Positions 17,290 through 26,381 of a stretch of DNA of 57,123 bases are shown one piece after another. This DNA comes from Acidobacteriota bacterium. GTDB lineage: Bacteria > Acidobacteriota > Blastocatellia > Chloracidobacteriales > Chloracidobacteriaceae. Numbering within the stretch: position 1 is the first letter of the stretch; each line of letters starts with the position of its first letter. A program made the position numbers and the translations under genes. The stretch is from assembly GCA_016208495.1 (NCBI GenBank), contig JACQXX010000078.1:1-57123 (forward strand), given 5' to 3'. The notes under the pieces were generated by a model that was not told where the DNA came from, ran no database searches, and worked only from the letters and a program-made list of their open reading frames with translations.

Positions 17290-18665
17290 CCTGAGACAAT
17301 TCCTTCATTCTGAATTGCGGTATAGGTATCCGTGGGGAGTAATCCAAGCCATGGATCGGAGCTTGGCGTCAGAAAGAGCTCGGCATAAACCCGTTCATTG
17401 AGTTCATCCACGTTTTTCCCTCCACCAGCCTGCAGCCAGTCATAAATCTTGGTGTGAAACAGGTATTCGTTGCGGACGGTGTCAAGTGCCACTAATCGTT
17501 CAAAGTTTTGAACCATCCGGTCAAAGCGCGCTACGGCAGTGCCGCTTTGGTCTGGGGCATCGGCAATCCCGCATGTTCCGCTGCCTTGCCGGCGGATGAA
17601 ATGCAGGCTTCGTTCATCAAGTTTGGCATCGGCAAAGTGCAAGCTGGCCAGAGCCTGCCAGGTGTTTTGATCAGTTGCGGCTTCAAGTTCGGCAATATCG
17701 GTGATAAAAAAGTTTTTCAGGAGATTGATTTCAACTGCCCGTTTGGTAACCGCCACTGGCGCGGCGTCACGGGCAGTTGGCACTTTGGCGAGAGTTGGAG
17801 TTGGGGTTGGGGAGGTCGTTCTCCGGCCCAGATTGGCGGTGAGAACGTCAGGTTTCATCAGGGCCAGTTCTTGATTCCATTTGGTGAGAATTCGTTTTGA
17901 CTGACGTGAGTAATATTCATTGAGCAGGGCAGCGCGTTGTTCCAGGCTGATTGCCGGGTCAGAAGCCAGCAAGGCAGCAACATGGGCTGGTTTCAATCCC
18001 CGAAGAAACGTTTGCGGACCGTACAATCCCGGCAGCGCATCAACCACACGTCCTTCAGAATCAAGCACATAGTGGATGCTGTTTCCGGTAATTGTCCGCT
18101 CCATTTTGCGACCATCGCCGAAATCTATCGTGACTTTCGGCACGGGACGAACTGACTTCCAGTGGAGGACAAATCGCTGGCGCAAAAATTCGGACACGTC
18201 AGCATTGGCATACAGAATCGTGCGAAAAAACCGGCTATTGGCACAACTCAATTCTTCGTCCAGATTGCCAAGCAGCCGAAGCGACAAAATTGGCTTGCCG
18301 CTGGCTCTGGCGGCAGCTTTTGCGGCTTCAAAATCGGTATACCAGTATAACTGTGAGGTGTAACAGTTGCGTTGTTTGCCAACCGCGTCCAGCGCCTGGC
18401 TGATTCGTTCCCAGGCCGGAGTTGATGGAGCATCAGTCATCAGTAAATGGCGATTGATCTCGGCCCGATGGGCATCAATGAGAGCATCAAGCCCTGCAGG
18501 TCCAGCTTCTCGCAAGGCAGCAATTGCCGTATTTGCTTCAGATTGATTTTCTGAAATTGCCTGATGAGCAAGTATTTCCAGCCGTTCAGTTGCACAAGCA
18601 GCGGTGGTGCCCACACCAACAAAGAAAAGGATAAACAGTCCAAAGCACAGGACCCGAAAATTCAT
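17271..18665 (-). CDS. Secreted thioredoxin-fold protein without CXXC
   Basis: 464 aa with an N-terminal signal peptide (to about ACATE, residue 27). Residues about 110-215 look like a thioredoxin-like domain (TDFEAAKAAARASGKPILSLRLLG...SCANSRFFR), but where CXXC is expected the sequence is GNLDEELSC, so disulfide exchange by the usual pair is unlikely. A Thr/Pro linker (about 320-335) leads to a C-terminal helical region. The last codons lie in the octamer array. An extracytoplasmic binding or structural role is inferred. Confidence 0.7.
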   Translation of the reverse strand: MNFRVLCFGLFILFFVGVGTTAACATERLEILAHQAISENQSEANTAIAALREAGPAGLDALIDAHRAEINRHLLMTDAPSTPAWERISQALDAVGKQRNCYTSQLYWYTDFEAAKAAARASGKPILSLRLLGNLDEELSCANSRFFRTILYANADVSEFLRQRFVLHWKSVRPVPKVTIDFGDGRKMERTITGNSIHYVLDSEGRVVDALPGLYGPQTFLRGLKPAHVAALLASDPAISLEQRAALLNEYYSRQSKRILTKWNQELALMKPDVLTANLGRRTTSPTPTPTLAKVPTARDAAPVAVTKRAVEINLLKNFFITDIAELEAATDQNTWQALASLHFADAKLDERSLHFIRRQGSGTCGIADAPDQSGTAVARFDRMVQNFERLVALDTVRNEYLFHTKIYDWLQAGGGKNVDELNERVYAELFLTPSSDPWLGLLPTDTYTAIQNEGIVSGDKVTR

Positions 18666-18839
18666 AGATTTTTTTCTCCGAAGGAATTTGGCGAAGCAAT
18701 GAGGGACAGGCTGGAAACTTCGCGTTGTGATGCAGACTCACACGCGGCTTTGCCAAAAAGTTCGTGAAAATTTTCCCTTCTGGTCAGGACTGTACTATGA
18801 TCGCGCCTTTTATTCTGGAAAGTGAATAATGAACCCTCC

Positions 18840-19706
18840 ATGTCTCTTTTTGAAGCCATTCTCCTTGGGATCATCCAGGGCCTGACGGAATTTCTCCCCA
18901 TCAGCAGTACTGCCCATCTGGTGATTGCGATCAAACTGTTGCATCTTGATACCAGATTTTCTCCCGAACAACTGACAGCGTTTGAAGCTGTGATCCAGCT
19001 TGGCACACTGGCTGCGGTTTTGATCTATTTCGCCAAAGACCTGAAAACCATCACGGCGGCTTTTTTCATTGACCACCTGACCTACTTTCAGGGAAAACGT
19101 GAATCGGGGCAACCCGCGCTTGGTCCATCAGCCTGGCTCGGCTGGTACATCGCAATTGGAACCATGCCGATTGTGGTGATTGGGCTCTCGTTTAAAAAAC
19201 AGATTGAAGGCACACTCACTAAAAACCTGTATGTGATCGCCGGTGCGATGGTCGGGCTGGCGATCATCCTGGCAATTGCGGAGATGGTTGGAAAGCGCCA
19301 GCGGTCAGTGGAACACCTCACCTGGATTGATGCTGTCCTGATTGGATTGGCCCAGGCTTGTGCGTTGATTCCTGGCGCGTCACGGTCTGGAACCACGATT
19401 ACGGCCAGTCTTTTCCTGGGGCTCAATCGAGAGTCGGCGGCCCGATTCTCGTTTCTGCTTTCGATTCCAGCCGTTCTGGCCGCTGGGCTGCTTCAGTTCG
19501 TCAAAGAATATAAATACCTGGATCGCGACACCCTGATTGCGGTGGCGGTTTCAACGCTTGTCTCCGGGATCAGCGGCTATGCGGCAATTGCCTTTTTGAT
19601 TCGATATTTGAAAACCCATACCACGATTGTCTTTATTGCCTATCGGATTTTGGTCGGAGCTGGAATTTTCTTACTCCTGGCACTGAAAATAATTCCGCCA
19701 ATTTAG
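18840..19706 (+). CDS. uppP: Undecaprenyl-diphosphatase
   Basis: 288 aa from the ATG at 18840; a GTG six codons earlier is an alternative, and neither has a strong ribosome site. It is a BacA/UppP family integral membrane protein with about eight hydrophobic segments. The two signatures are present: GLTEFLPISSTAHL near the N-terminus and PGASRSGTTI in the middle. It dephosphorylates undecaprenyl diphosphate on the periplasmic side, recycling the lipid carrier for peptidoglycan and polysaccharide synthesis. Family overproduction is known to give bacitracin resistance. Confidence 0.95.
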   Translation: MSLFEAILLGIIQGLTEFLPISSTAHLVIAIKLLHLDTRFSPEQLTAFEAVIQLGTLAAVLIYFAKDLKTITAAFFIDHLTYFQGKRESGQPALGPSAWLGWYIAIGTMPIVVIGLSFKKQIEGTLTKNLYVIAGAMVGLAIILAIAEMVGKRQRSVEHLTWIDAVLIGLAQACALIPGASRSGTTITASLFLGLNRESAARFSFLLSIPAVLAAGLLQFVKEYKYLDRDTLIAVAVSTLVSGISGYAAIAFLIRYLKTHTTIVFIAYRILVGAGIFLLLALKIIPPI

Positions 19707-19708
19707 AT

Positions 19709-19737
19709 TTGACAAGCGCAGGGTCGGTGCCTATCAT
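19709..19737 (+). promoter_or_regulatory. Consensus promoter of tRNA-Ala
   Basis: TTGACA (19709-19714), 17 nt, TATCAT (19732-19737). It lies 25 bases before the tRNA and is the best sigma70 match noticed in the window. Confidence 0.8.
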
Positions 19738-19762
19738 AGCTTGCTTTCCACAATGATCTTTT

Positions 19763-19835
<73 letters not shown>

Positions 19836-19850
19836 TTCAAAGCAAAAAAT

Positions 19851-19883
19851 AAAAAACCAGCTCATGTGAGCTGGTTTTTTATT
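19851..19883 (+). terminator. Terminator after tRNA-Ala
   Basis: A 14-bp perfect stem (AAAAAACCAGCTCA with its complement) with a 2-nt centre (TG) ends in a T-run. It also suits the convergent minus-strand gene. Confidence 0.9.
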
Positions 19884-19952
19884 TTCCCATTTTTTAACGC
19901 TCAACCCATTTTCTTCAGCCCCAAGCTTGCCAGCCTTCAGCCCCTTGCTTTT

Positions 19953-20753
19953 TTAAGGTACCGGCATCAACGCATAGCCGCTTCCGCCCTTGCTGAGTTG
20001 AAACTGGTGCGAGATGTTTTGCTGGGGCAGGATATCAAGCACATAGGACGCATCTTTCTTTAAGGTTGAGAATTCCCACCCTTTGCGATTCAAAATCACC
20101 AGACATCCATTGACCTGCACATCAAAGTCGCTGACTGATCCATCAAACCGAACCTGAGCCACCGGTAAATCCTGAAATTCAGCCCGTTGTTCAGCCGTGA
20201 CCGTCACCTGGGGATAAGTCTTTCGAATATTTTTCATTAAGTCAGCCAGAGGCTGGAGTTTGCCTTTGTAGACCGTAAACATGACCGCTTTGGCCTCAGC
20301 CCCACTTCCTTGCTCCAGCGATACACAAATTGCGGTATTGATACTGGCGAGCATCACTTCATTTCCACCCGACGACCCACCCATCGGCATTGAAGACAAC
20401 ATCGAGGTGGTTGAGTTTCGCTCAACCGTGTAGATATACCCCAGTTTGACTCGATTGAGGGTCTTGTCAATTGTGGCCAGAACCCGATTACTGTCTTTCT
20501 GCAACACCAGATCAACCGCTCCATCAGCCCGGTAATTGAGTGAAATTTTGTTTTCTTTGAGGAACTGACCGATTCCAGGTTGACGATCAAGGGAGCAGGG
20601 AAAAGCCGTGGGCAGGCCGTCTTTATAGAGCAGTTTCGTTGCTTCCTCACTTACCTTCTTGAGATCTTGTGCCCAAACAGGAGTGGCCCAAACACCGCAG
20701 AAAAGAACCACAAAACACAACGCGACACGGGAAACAAAGCGGAGACCTGGCAT
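19953..20753 (-). CDS. Secreted protein of unknown function
   Basis: 266 aa; the ATG at 20753 follows a perfect GGAGG. The signal peptide is clear, with cleavage near VWAQ (about residue 28). The mature part is mixed alpha/beta, with a Ser/Gly/Met-rich loop (TTSMLSSMPMGGSSGG) in the middle and two Cys (AICVSL, NGCLVI). No family was recognised and no catalytic motif is seen. It is convergent with tRNA-Ala and divergent from the TonB receptor. Periplasmic or outer-surface location inferred. Confidence 0.7.
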   Translation of the reverse strand: MPGLRFVSRVALCFVVLFCGVWATPVWAQDLKKVSEEATKLLYKDGLPTAFPCSLDRQPGIGQFLKENKISLNYRADGAVDLVLQKDSNRVLATIDKTLNRVKLGYIYTVERNSTTSMLSSMPMGGSSGGNEVMLASINTAICVSLEQGSGAEAKAVMFTVYKGKLQPLADLMKNIRKTYPQVTVTAEQRAEFQDLPVAQVRFDGSVSDFDVQVNGCLVILNRKGWEFSTLKKDASYVLDILPQQNISHQFQLSKGGSGYALMPVP

Positions 20754-21402
20754 AGATCAACCTCCTTCGGCGAAATCCATAACGGCAGGATATGGTGTGA
20801 ATGTGTGAGGGGTTGGTGCGATTAGAATTGAATCAATCGTGAGGGAATCGTGGGTTGACCACGGACGACATTATTGCCTGTTTGCTATCAGGTTGTCTAG
20901 TCAACAACTTCAAAAATCTGGAGAAAAACTGAAAAAACCTAACTGTGTCATTTATATACAGGCTTGCGTTTCGCCAGAAGGGAACTATAATTATCCCGAT
21001 CCACACACCTTTTAACCACGTTCCAGGGTTACTCCAGAAATCAGCTTTAAATCAATTCCAACGTCCAACTGGAGGGCCTCAGCTTCACCACGTTGCCGAA
21101 GTTGCATAAAGTTCAAGCCAAATTTACACCTGTTTGGTAACTACACGCTCTTTTTCGCGACGCAAGCTGAGCTTCTTTCCAGTCAACATCTTCTTCAACG
21201 TGCGCGGTGGGCGCCTCACTTCTACCCACAGTTCACAACCAGGTTGGCCGAAAAGAAGCACTGGACTGCGTCGAGTTTACCCGCGGTTGTACCGGTTCAT
21301 TTGGTCTGGGCGTTTTGACCGGGCAATCATTAGCGGAATTTATTAAAAGGGCCTTATCAATCAATTAAAGGCCCACATCCAACCCAGGAAGGGACTCTCT
21401 GT
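20754..21402. other. Long leader region before the TonB-dependent receptor
   Basis: About 650 bp without a convincing gene. It holds a candidate promoter at 20964-20991 and a hairpin (GGGCCTT 21349-21355 with AAGGCCC 21368-21374) just before the receptor's ribosome site. If that promoter is used, the 5' leader is about 400 nt, unusually long. I could not fit it to a known riboswitch. Confidence 0.5.
20964..20991 (+). promoter_or_regulatory. Candidate promoter of the TonB-dependent receptor
   Basis: TTGCGT, 16 nt, then a perfect TATAAT. It is the only strong -10 seen in the region upstream of the receptor. Confidence 0.5.
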
Positions 21403-24400
21403 ATGAGTAACTGGAAAGGGAACTTACTCCATTTCATCGCTGCTGCGTTTTTGATTACGTTGGCAGCAGTCGCTCCAACGTTGGCGCAGGCACGTGCCAC
21501 CGGTGGGGCAATCGAAGGAACCGTGACGGATCCAACCGGCGCCGTGGTGGCCGGGGCCACCGTCACGGTCAAGAACATTCAAAACGGTTTGGAGCGTGAA
21601 GTTACAACCGCCGAAGATGGGGTGTACCGGATCCCGGCACTTGATGTCGGAACCTATGATATCTCGATCAAAGTGGAGGGCTTTGCACCTCAAACCGTCC
21701 GCACTGAATTGTTGATTGGAAGAACTTCCGTGGTCAACTTTTCACTGACGGTTGGTTCATCAGGTGGGGAAATCATCAATGTCACCGCCGACGCGGCATC
21801 AATTGTTGAAACCACCCGCACCCAGCAATCAGCCAACGTCAATGATCGAGCTATCCGCGAACTGCCGGTCAATGGTCGTAACTTTCTGGAATTCGTACGC
21901 TTAACACCAGGTGTGAACACCGACCCACGTGGCGGTGACATTTCCTTTGGGGGGTTACGCGGAACGGCCAACAGTCTGCTCATTGATGGGGCTGACAACA
22001 ACAACACCTTCTTTGGACAGACGATTGGACGCACCGGGTCTGGGCGTGGTCCCTACCAGTTCAGCCAGAGCTCGGTCCGTGAATTTCAGGTCAACACTAA
22101 CTCCTTCTCGGCTGAATTTGGTCGCGCGGGCGGAGCGGTGATCAATGTGGTGACCAAGTCCGGCACCAATGAATTTCACGGTGATGCCAATATCTACTTT
22201 CGTGACCGCTCGCTCAATGCTGAGGAATCAATTGCCAAAGCCAACCGCCGCCCCAAACCACGCAACCGGATTTATCAATTCGGTGGCACGCTGGGCGGGC
22301 CAATTGCGAAAGATCGGGCATTTTTCTTCTTCAACTATGATGGACAACGCAACACCGAACCACAACCGGTGATTCTTGGGGTGGCGCCACCGTCCGACCC
22401 GGTCTCTCAGGCAGTTGCCAACCAGTTGCGAGCCTTCACGGGCAACTATGACCGCAAATTTGACCAGGATGTGTTCATCGGAAAAGTTGACTGGCGGATC
22501 AATGACAAGAACCAGTATTCGGTTCGATACAACCGTCAGAACTTCACGGGGACCAACCTGGAAAATTCAGGTCCACAAAGCGCGCTTGAACACACCGGAA
22601 ATTCACTGGTGACCACCGATACGTTAACCAATCAGTTGACCACCATCGTGAAGCCGAATCTGATTAATGAATTGCGAGTGCTCTTCTCTCGCGATAAAGA
22701 ACCTGGTGCGTCCAACAGCACCAACCCGGAAGCTGACATTCGCCAGGGTGGTATTCCAATTCTGGCGATTGGGCGCAACAACTTCAGTCCGCGTGAAACG
22801 ACTGAAAAGCGGTTTCAGGTTATTGACACCATGTCATATCTGCGTGGTGCCCATAATATGAAATTTGGTGTGGATGTCGTCGTCAACCGAATCTTCAACT
22901 TCTTCCCCGGTTTGTTTAGCGGGGTGTATAGCTTCACCAGCTATGCCGATTTCGCTGACGGTAAACCCGGTGGCGGATATCGCCAGGCATTTGCCGGTGA
23001 AGGTACCGATGGCCCAATTTCACGGCCAAACAGCAATGAATTTGCCGCTTTTTTCCAGGATGACTGGTCAGTGACCCCACGGTTGAAGTTTTACCTGGGC
23101 GTTCGGTATGACGTTCAGCGCAAATCGGAACCGCCCATTGCCAACTCAGACCCTCAACTCGCGGCATTTAATATTTCAACCAAGGGCATCAACCAGGATA
23201 CCAATAACTTTGCCCCACGTCTCGGCTTTGCCTGGCAACCCTTTGATGATGGTGGCAAAACGGTTATCCGTGGCGGGTATGGCATTTTTTATGGTCGCAC
23301 GCCGTCAATTATGCTGGGAACAGCCCACACCCAAAATGGAATCAGCGTCCGGACATTGAGCTTTAGTGGTGATAATGTGCCGTCCTACCCAGGGAATTTT
23401 ACGACACCGCCAACGACAGGCGTGCCGGCAACACCATCGCTGTATTTCTTTGCCAAAGATTATGTTGACCCAATGATTCACCAGGGAAGTTTTGGCATTG
23501 AACGTGAATTGACCAAAGACCTGTCACTGTCAGTGTCATGGTTGATGGTGCGCGGCGTGCGTCAATCCCGAAGCCGTGATATCAACTTCAGCGCCCCGGT
23601 ATCACAACTGGTCAACGTCCGAACCAGTACTGCAATCAATTTTGCCAACGGTCAGCCGTTGGGAACCTTGACCGGAACACTGTTTATTCCACGCTATGGA
23701 GCTCGCCCAGCCACCCGGTTTGATCGCCTGACGCAGTTTGAAAGCACTGGCGATTCGATCTATCACGGGCTGGTGGTCGCGCTCAACAAACGCTTTAGCC
23801 AGAACTTCCAGGGATTGATTTCCTACACCTGGTCACACGCAATTGATAACAAACCGGACCAGACTTCAGTTGTGGTTGGGGTGGATGATTTCAAAAATCA
23901 GGAAGATCCGCTCAATACTGCGGCTGAACGTGGCGATGGGGAGTCAGACACCCGTCATCGGTTTGTGTTGAGCTACTCGTGGGATCTGGCCTATGCCCGC
24001 AACTTGAGCAACCCGGTTGCCAAAGCAATTCTCGATGGATGGTCATTGAGCGGAATCCTGACGGCAACTTCAGGCCGCCCATATTCAGCCACCGTCGGAG
24101 GTGATTTGAATGGCGACCGCAACGCCCGTACTGACCGGGCCCCAGGGTTTAGCCGCAATACGTTTACAACCGATAACTTTGTGAATGTTGATATGCGTCT
24201 GACTCGAACCATCAACCTGACGGAAAAGTATCGCCTCCAGTTCTTTGCTGAAGGCTTTAACTTGTTCAATCGATTTAACGTCGGTACCGTCAACACCAAC
24301 CGGCTGCTGTTTGCCGTGATTCAAGGCACGCCAACCGTGGCGCCAAACAGCACTTTTGGTCAACCACTCACCAGCCTCGGCGCTCGCCAGTTCCAACTGG

Positions 24401-24420
24401 CCGCCCGGTTTGTGTTTTAA
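21403..24420 (+). CDS. TonB-dependent receptor, Oar-like
   Basis: 1005 aa; the ATG at 21403 follows AGGAAGGGA. Signal peptide about residues 1-29. A carboxypeptidase-regulatory-like (SusC/Oar type) Ig-fold domain spans about 35-115 (GGAIEGTVTDPTGAVVAGATVTV). The plug domain has NDRAIRELPVNGRNFLEFVRLTPGV. A long beta-barrel ends in FQLAARFVF, whose terminal Phe is the outer-membrane assembly signal. Acidobacteria carry many such receptors. The substrate is unknown; binding of peptides, glycans or siderophores is usual for relatives. No SusD or ABC partner is adjacent, so substrate assignment from context is not possible. Confidence 0.9.
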   Translation: MSNWKGNLLHFIAAAFLITLAAVAPTLAQARATGGAIEGTVTDPTGAVVAGATVTVKNIQNGLEREVTTAEDGVYRIPALDVGTYDISIKVEGFAPQTVRTELLIGRTSVVNFSLTVGSSGGEIINVTADAASIVETTRTQQSANVNDRAIRELPVNGRNFLEFVRLTPGVNTDPRGGDISFGGLRGTANSLLIDGADNNNTFFGQTIGRTGSGRGPYQFSQSSVREFQVNTNSFSAEFGRAGGAVINVVTKSGTNEFHGDANIYFRDRSLNAEESIAKANRRPKPRNRIYQFGGTLGGPIAKDRAFFFFNYDGQRNTEPQPVILGVAPPSDPVSQAVANQLRAFTGNYDRKFDQDVFIGKVDWRINDKNQYSVRYNRQNFTGTNLENSGPQSALEHTGNSLVTTDTLTNQLTTIVKPNLINELRVLFSRDKEPGASNSTNPEADIRQGGIPILAIGRNNFSPRETTEKRFQVIDTMSYLRGAHNMKFGVDVVVNRIFNFFPGLFSGVYSFTSYADFADGKPGGGYRQAFAGEGTDGPISRPNSNEFAAFFQDDWSVTPRLKFYLGVRYDVQRKSEPPIANSDPQLAAFNISTKGINQDTNNFAPRLGFAWQPFDDGGKTVIRGGYGIFYGRTPSIMLGTAHTQNGISVRTLSFSGDNVPSYPGNFTTPPTTGVPATPSLYFFAKDYVDPMIHQGSFGIERELTKDLSLSVSWLMVRGVRQSRSRDINFSAPVSQLVNVRTSTAINFANGQPLGTLTGTLFIPRYGARPATRFDRLTQFESTGDSIYHGLVVALNKRFSQNFQGLISYTWSHAIDNKPDQTSVVVGVDDFKNQEDPLNTAAERGDGESDTRHRFVLSYSWDLAYARNLSNPVAKAILDGWSLSGILTATSGRPYSATVGGDLNGDRNARTDRAPGFSRNTFTTDNFVNVDMRLTRTINLTEKYRLQFFAEGFNLFNRFNVGTVNTNRLLFAVIQGTPTVAPNSTFGQPLTSLGARQFQLAARFVF

Positions 24421-24426
24421 AGACAA

Positions 24427-24716
24427 GTTCGTAGTCAGTAGTCAGTAGTCAGTAGTTCACGAAGCTGTTTTTTCGAATTACGAAGCTACCTTAAAAAATA
24501 CAGCCTGCTGATTTCAAATTTGGATGACTCTCAAAGCAAAATGCCAGCTATCCATGAAAAAGGAAGCTGGCATTTTGTTTTTCCCAGTGAGTGGTCATGA
24601 AAAAACCTAGCCTTGTCACTAAAATGTCAGGATAAATCATTCAAATAGAACTATATGTGCTTGACTAACAATTCTAAACCCTAACATTTGACTACTGACT
24701 ACTGACCACTGACTAA
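24427..24716. repeat. Inverted heptamer arrays (TAGTCAG / CTGACTA) around a terminator
   Basis: Left array about 24431-24458 and right array about 24689-24716, with opposite orientation. The right array reaches the stop codon of the minus-strand oxidoreductase. The left array and its flank resemble part of the dispersed repeat (copy C at 35142), suggesting a decayed copy. Confidence 0.75.
24538..24583. terminator. Bidirectional terminator between receptor and oxidoreductase
   Basis: AAAATGCCAGCT (24538-24549) pairs with AGCTGGCATTTT (24564-24575), followed by a T-rich tract. Confidence 0.88.
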
Positions 24717-26230
24717 CGCCTCTTACAAATATCCCGCCAGGCATTGATCCCGCTCAAGGTACAGGCCATTGTTCCCTGCCCCGGAAACGTGGTATCCCCA
24801 ACCAGCCAAAAATCTTTTAATCCGATATCCGATGAAATCGCCAGCAAGTTGCTGTTGGTCAACTGAGTTCGCAATCCGCCAACCATCCCTCGTTCACGAC
24901 TGGTGTAGTTTTCAAAGGTAATCGGCGTTCCAGGAAGCACAACTTCCAATCCACGATCAATATCTGGAAAAGCCTTTCGGACGGCGGTCAGGGTGTGTTT
25001 GGTCAATGCCTGTTTGCGCTGGATGTAATCTTCGAGTGAAAGATTATACCAGGTACTGACTTCCGTATGGGTTGAGACGACGAGTGTTTGTTTCCCGGCT
25101 GGGGCTGAACGGAGATCACCTGATTCACTCAGCGAGAGAAAACAACTATTGGCATCCTTGAACGGCTCGCCATAGCGTTGCAGCACCTGATGATTGAGGG
25201 CACTTCCTGAGGGAATAACCGACTCGTCAACTCCGAGATACAGGGTAAAGGCGCCCCAACCAATGTCAGCCTTTTTTAATGCATGTGGAAAAGTGGAAGG
25301 AAGATCAGCTTTGACGAGTTGAGGGACGTTCCAAATCGGAATGTTGGCAACCACCTTTTTCGCTTCAACAATCAGCCCTTCGCGGGTTTTCACCACATAT
25401 CCACTTTGAGGCTGAGGCACGATTTCAGTGACTTTCTGGCGAAATTTGATGGTGCCGCCCAGGCTTCGATACGCCTCCGACAGGGTTCGGACCAGTGTTT
25501 TCATCCCACCTTTTGCCCGCCGAATCCCATGCCGATACAGATCAATGCCAGCGGCAGCATTATAAAACGGAGCACGATCTGTGGTTTCTTGAGTGGTAAT
25601 CAGAAGCAATCCATCCAGAAAGGCTCGAAGTTCCCGGTGGTCGCTCAATTGATGGCGGCGCAAAATGTCACCAAAGGTGGAGATTACCGTTGGAAGAAGC
25701 CACACCACATCGGGTGAAACCAGCCGAAGATTGGAAATCAGATCTCCAATGCCTCGAATTGGCAATACTGGTTGTTTTGCGGTCATTCGCCAGAGCACAT
25801 CAGCCGTGGTATCCACCTGTTCCCAAAAGGTCGCCAGTCGGCGGGCTTCGTCAGGTGTGCGGGCAAATTGATCAATTCGTTCGCGTTCCCATTTCCCTTG
25901 ATCGTGCCACAAATTCACGGTTCGGTCAGGAAGATGAACTGTCACGCACTCAATCAATGTAGATTCAGGTGCTACTACCCCAAGCTGTTGAAATACATAG
26001 GAATGCAGCCCCTCTGGATCAAGTCCGATGATGACGGTGGCTCCCGCATCGAACGTATATCCCTTGTGAAAAAAATATCCGGCGCAGCCACCAACTTTAT
26101 CGTGGGCTTCAAGCAAAAGCGTTTGAATTCCTTCTTTCTGAAGCAAAGCCGCCGTCGTTAACCCGGCTATGCCGGCGCCAACCACCACAACTTCATATTT
26201 TGGAATGGAACTGAGGACAGATTCAGTCAT
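24713..26230 (-). CDS. FAD-dependent oxidoreductase, CrtI/CrtD (carotenoid desaturase/isomerase) family
   Basis: 505 aa. The N-terminal dinucleotide-binding motif VVVGAGIAGLTTAALLQKEG and KVGGCAGYF...YTFDAGATVI define the phytoene desaturase/CrtISO superfamily. The C-terminal motif WLVGDTTFPGQGTMACTLSGINAW is the family's FAD-closing signature. Overall similarity suggests cyanobacterial CrtD (carotenoid 3',4'-desaturase) or CrtISO rather than CrtI itself. No phytoene synthase or other carotenoid gene is nearby, so the substrate is uncertain. The start at 26230 has no strong ribosome site. Confidence 0.8.
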   Translation of the reverse strand: MTESVLSSIPKYEVVVVGAGIAGLTTAALLQKEGIQTLLLEAHDKVGGCAGYFFHKGYTFDAGATVIIGLDPEGLHSYVFQQLGVVAPESTLIECVTVHLPDRTVNLWHDQGKWERERIDQFARTPDEARRLATFWEQVDTTADVLWRMTAKQPVLPIRGIGDLISNLRLVSPDVVWLLPTVISTFGDILRRHQLSDHRELRAFLDGLLLITTQETTDRAPFYNAAAGIDLYRHGIRRAKGGMKTLVRTLSEAYRSLGGTIKFRQKVTEIVPQPQSGYVVKTREGLIVEAKKVVANIPIWNVPQLVKADLPSTFPHALKKADIGWGAFTLYLGVDESVIPSGSALNHQVLQRYGEPFKDANSCFLSLSESGDLRSAPAGKQTLVVSTHTEVSTWYNLSLEDYIQRKQALTKHTLTAVRKAFPDIDRGLEVVLPGTPITFENYTSRERGMVGGLRTQLTNSNLLAISSDIGLKDFWLVGDTTFPGQGTMACTLSGINAWRDICKRR

Positions 26231-26381
26231 GGGGGCGATACTAGCATTCTGTTTTTTCTACCCACTACGACCTCTCCCGAAATTCTCGCGAACTTCACTC
26301 AGGCAAACAAAAGCGCGGGGCAGAACTGTCTACCCCGCGCCTGAGAGTATTTTGTACCAGGGCTCAACCCTGTATCCAGAG

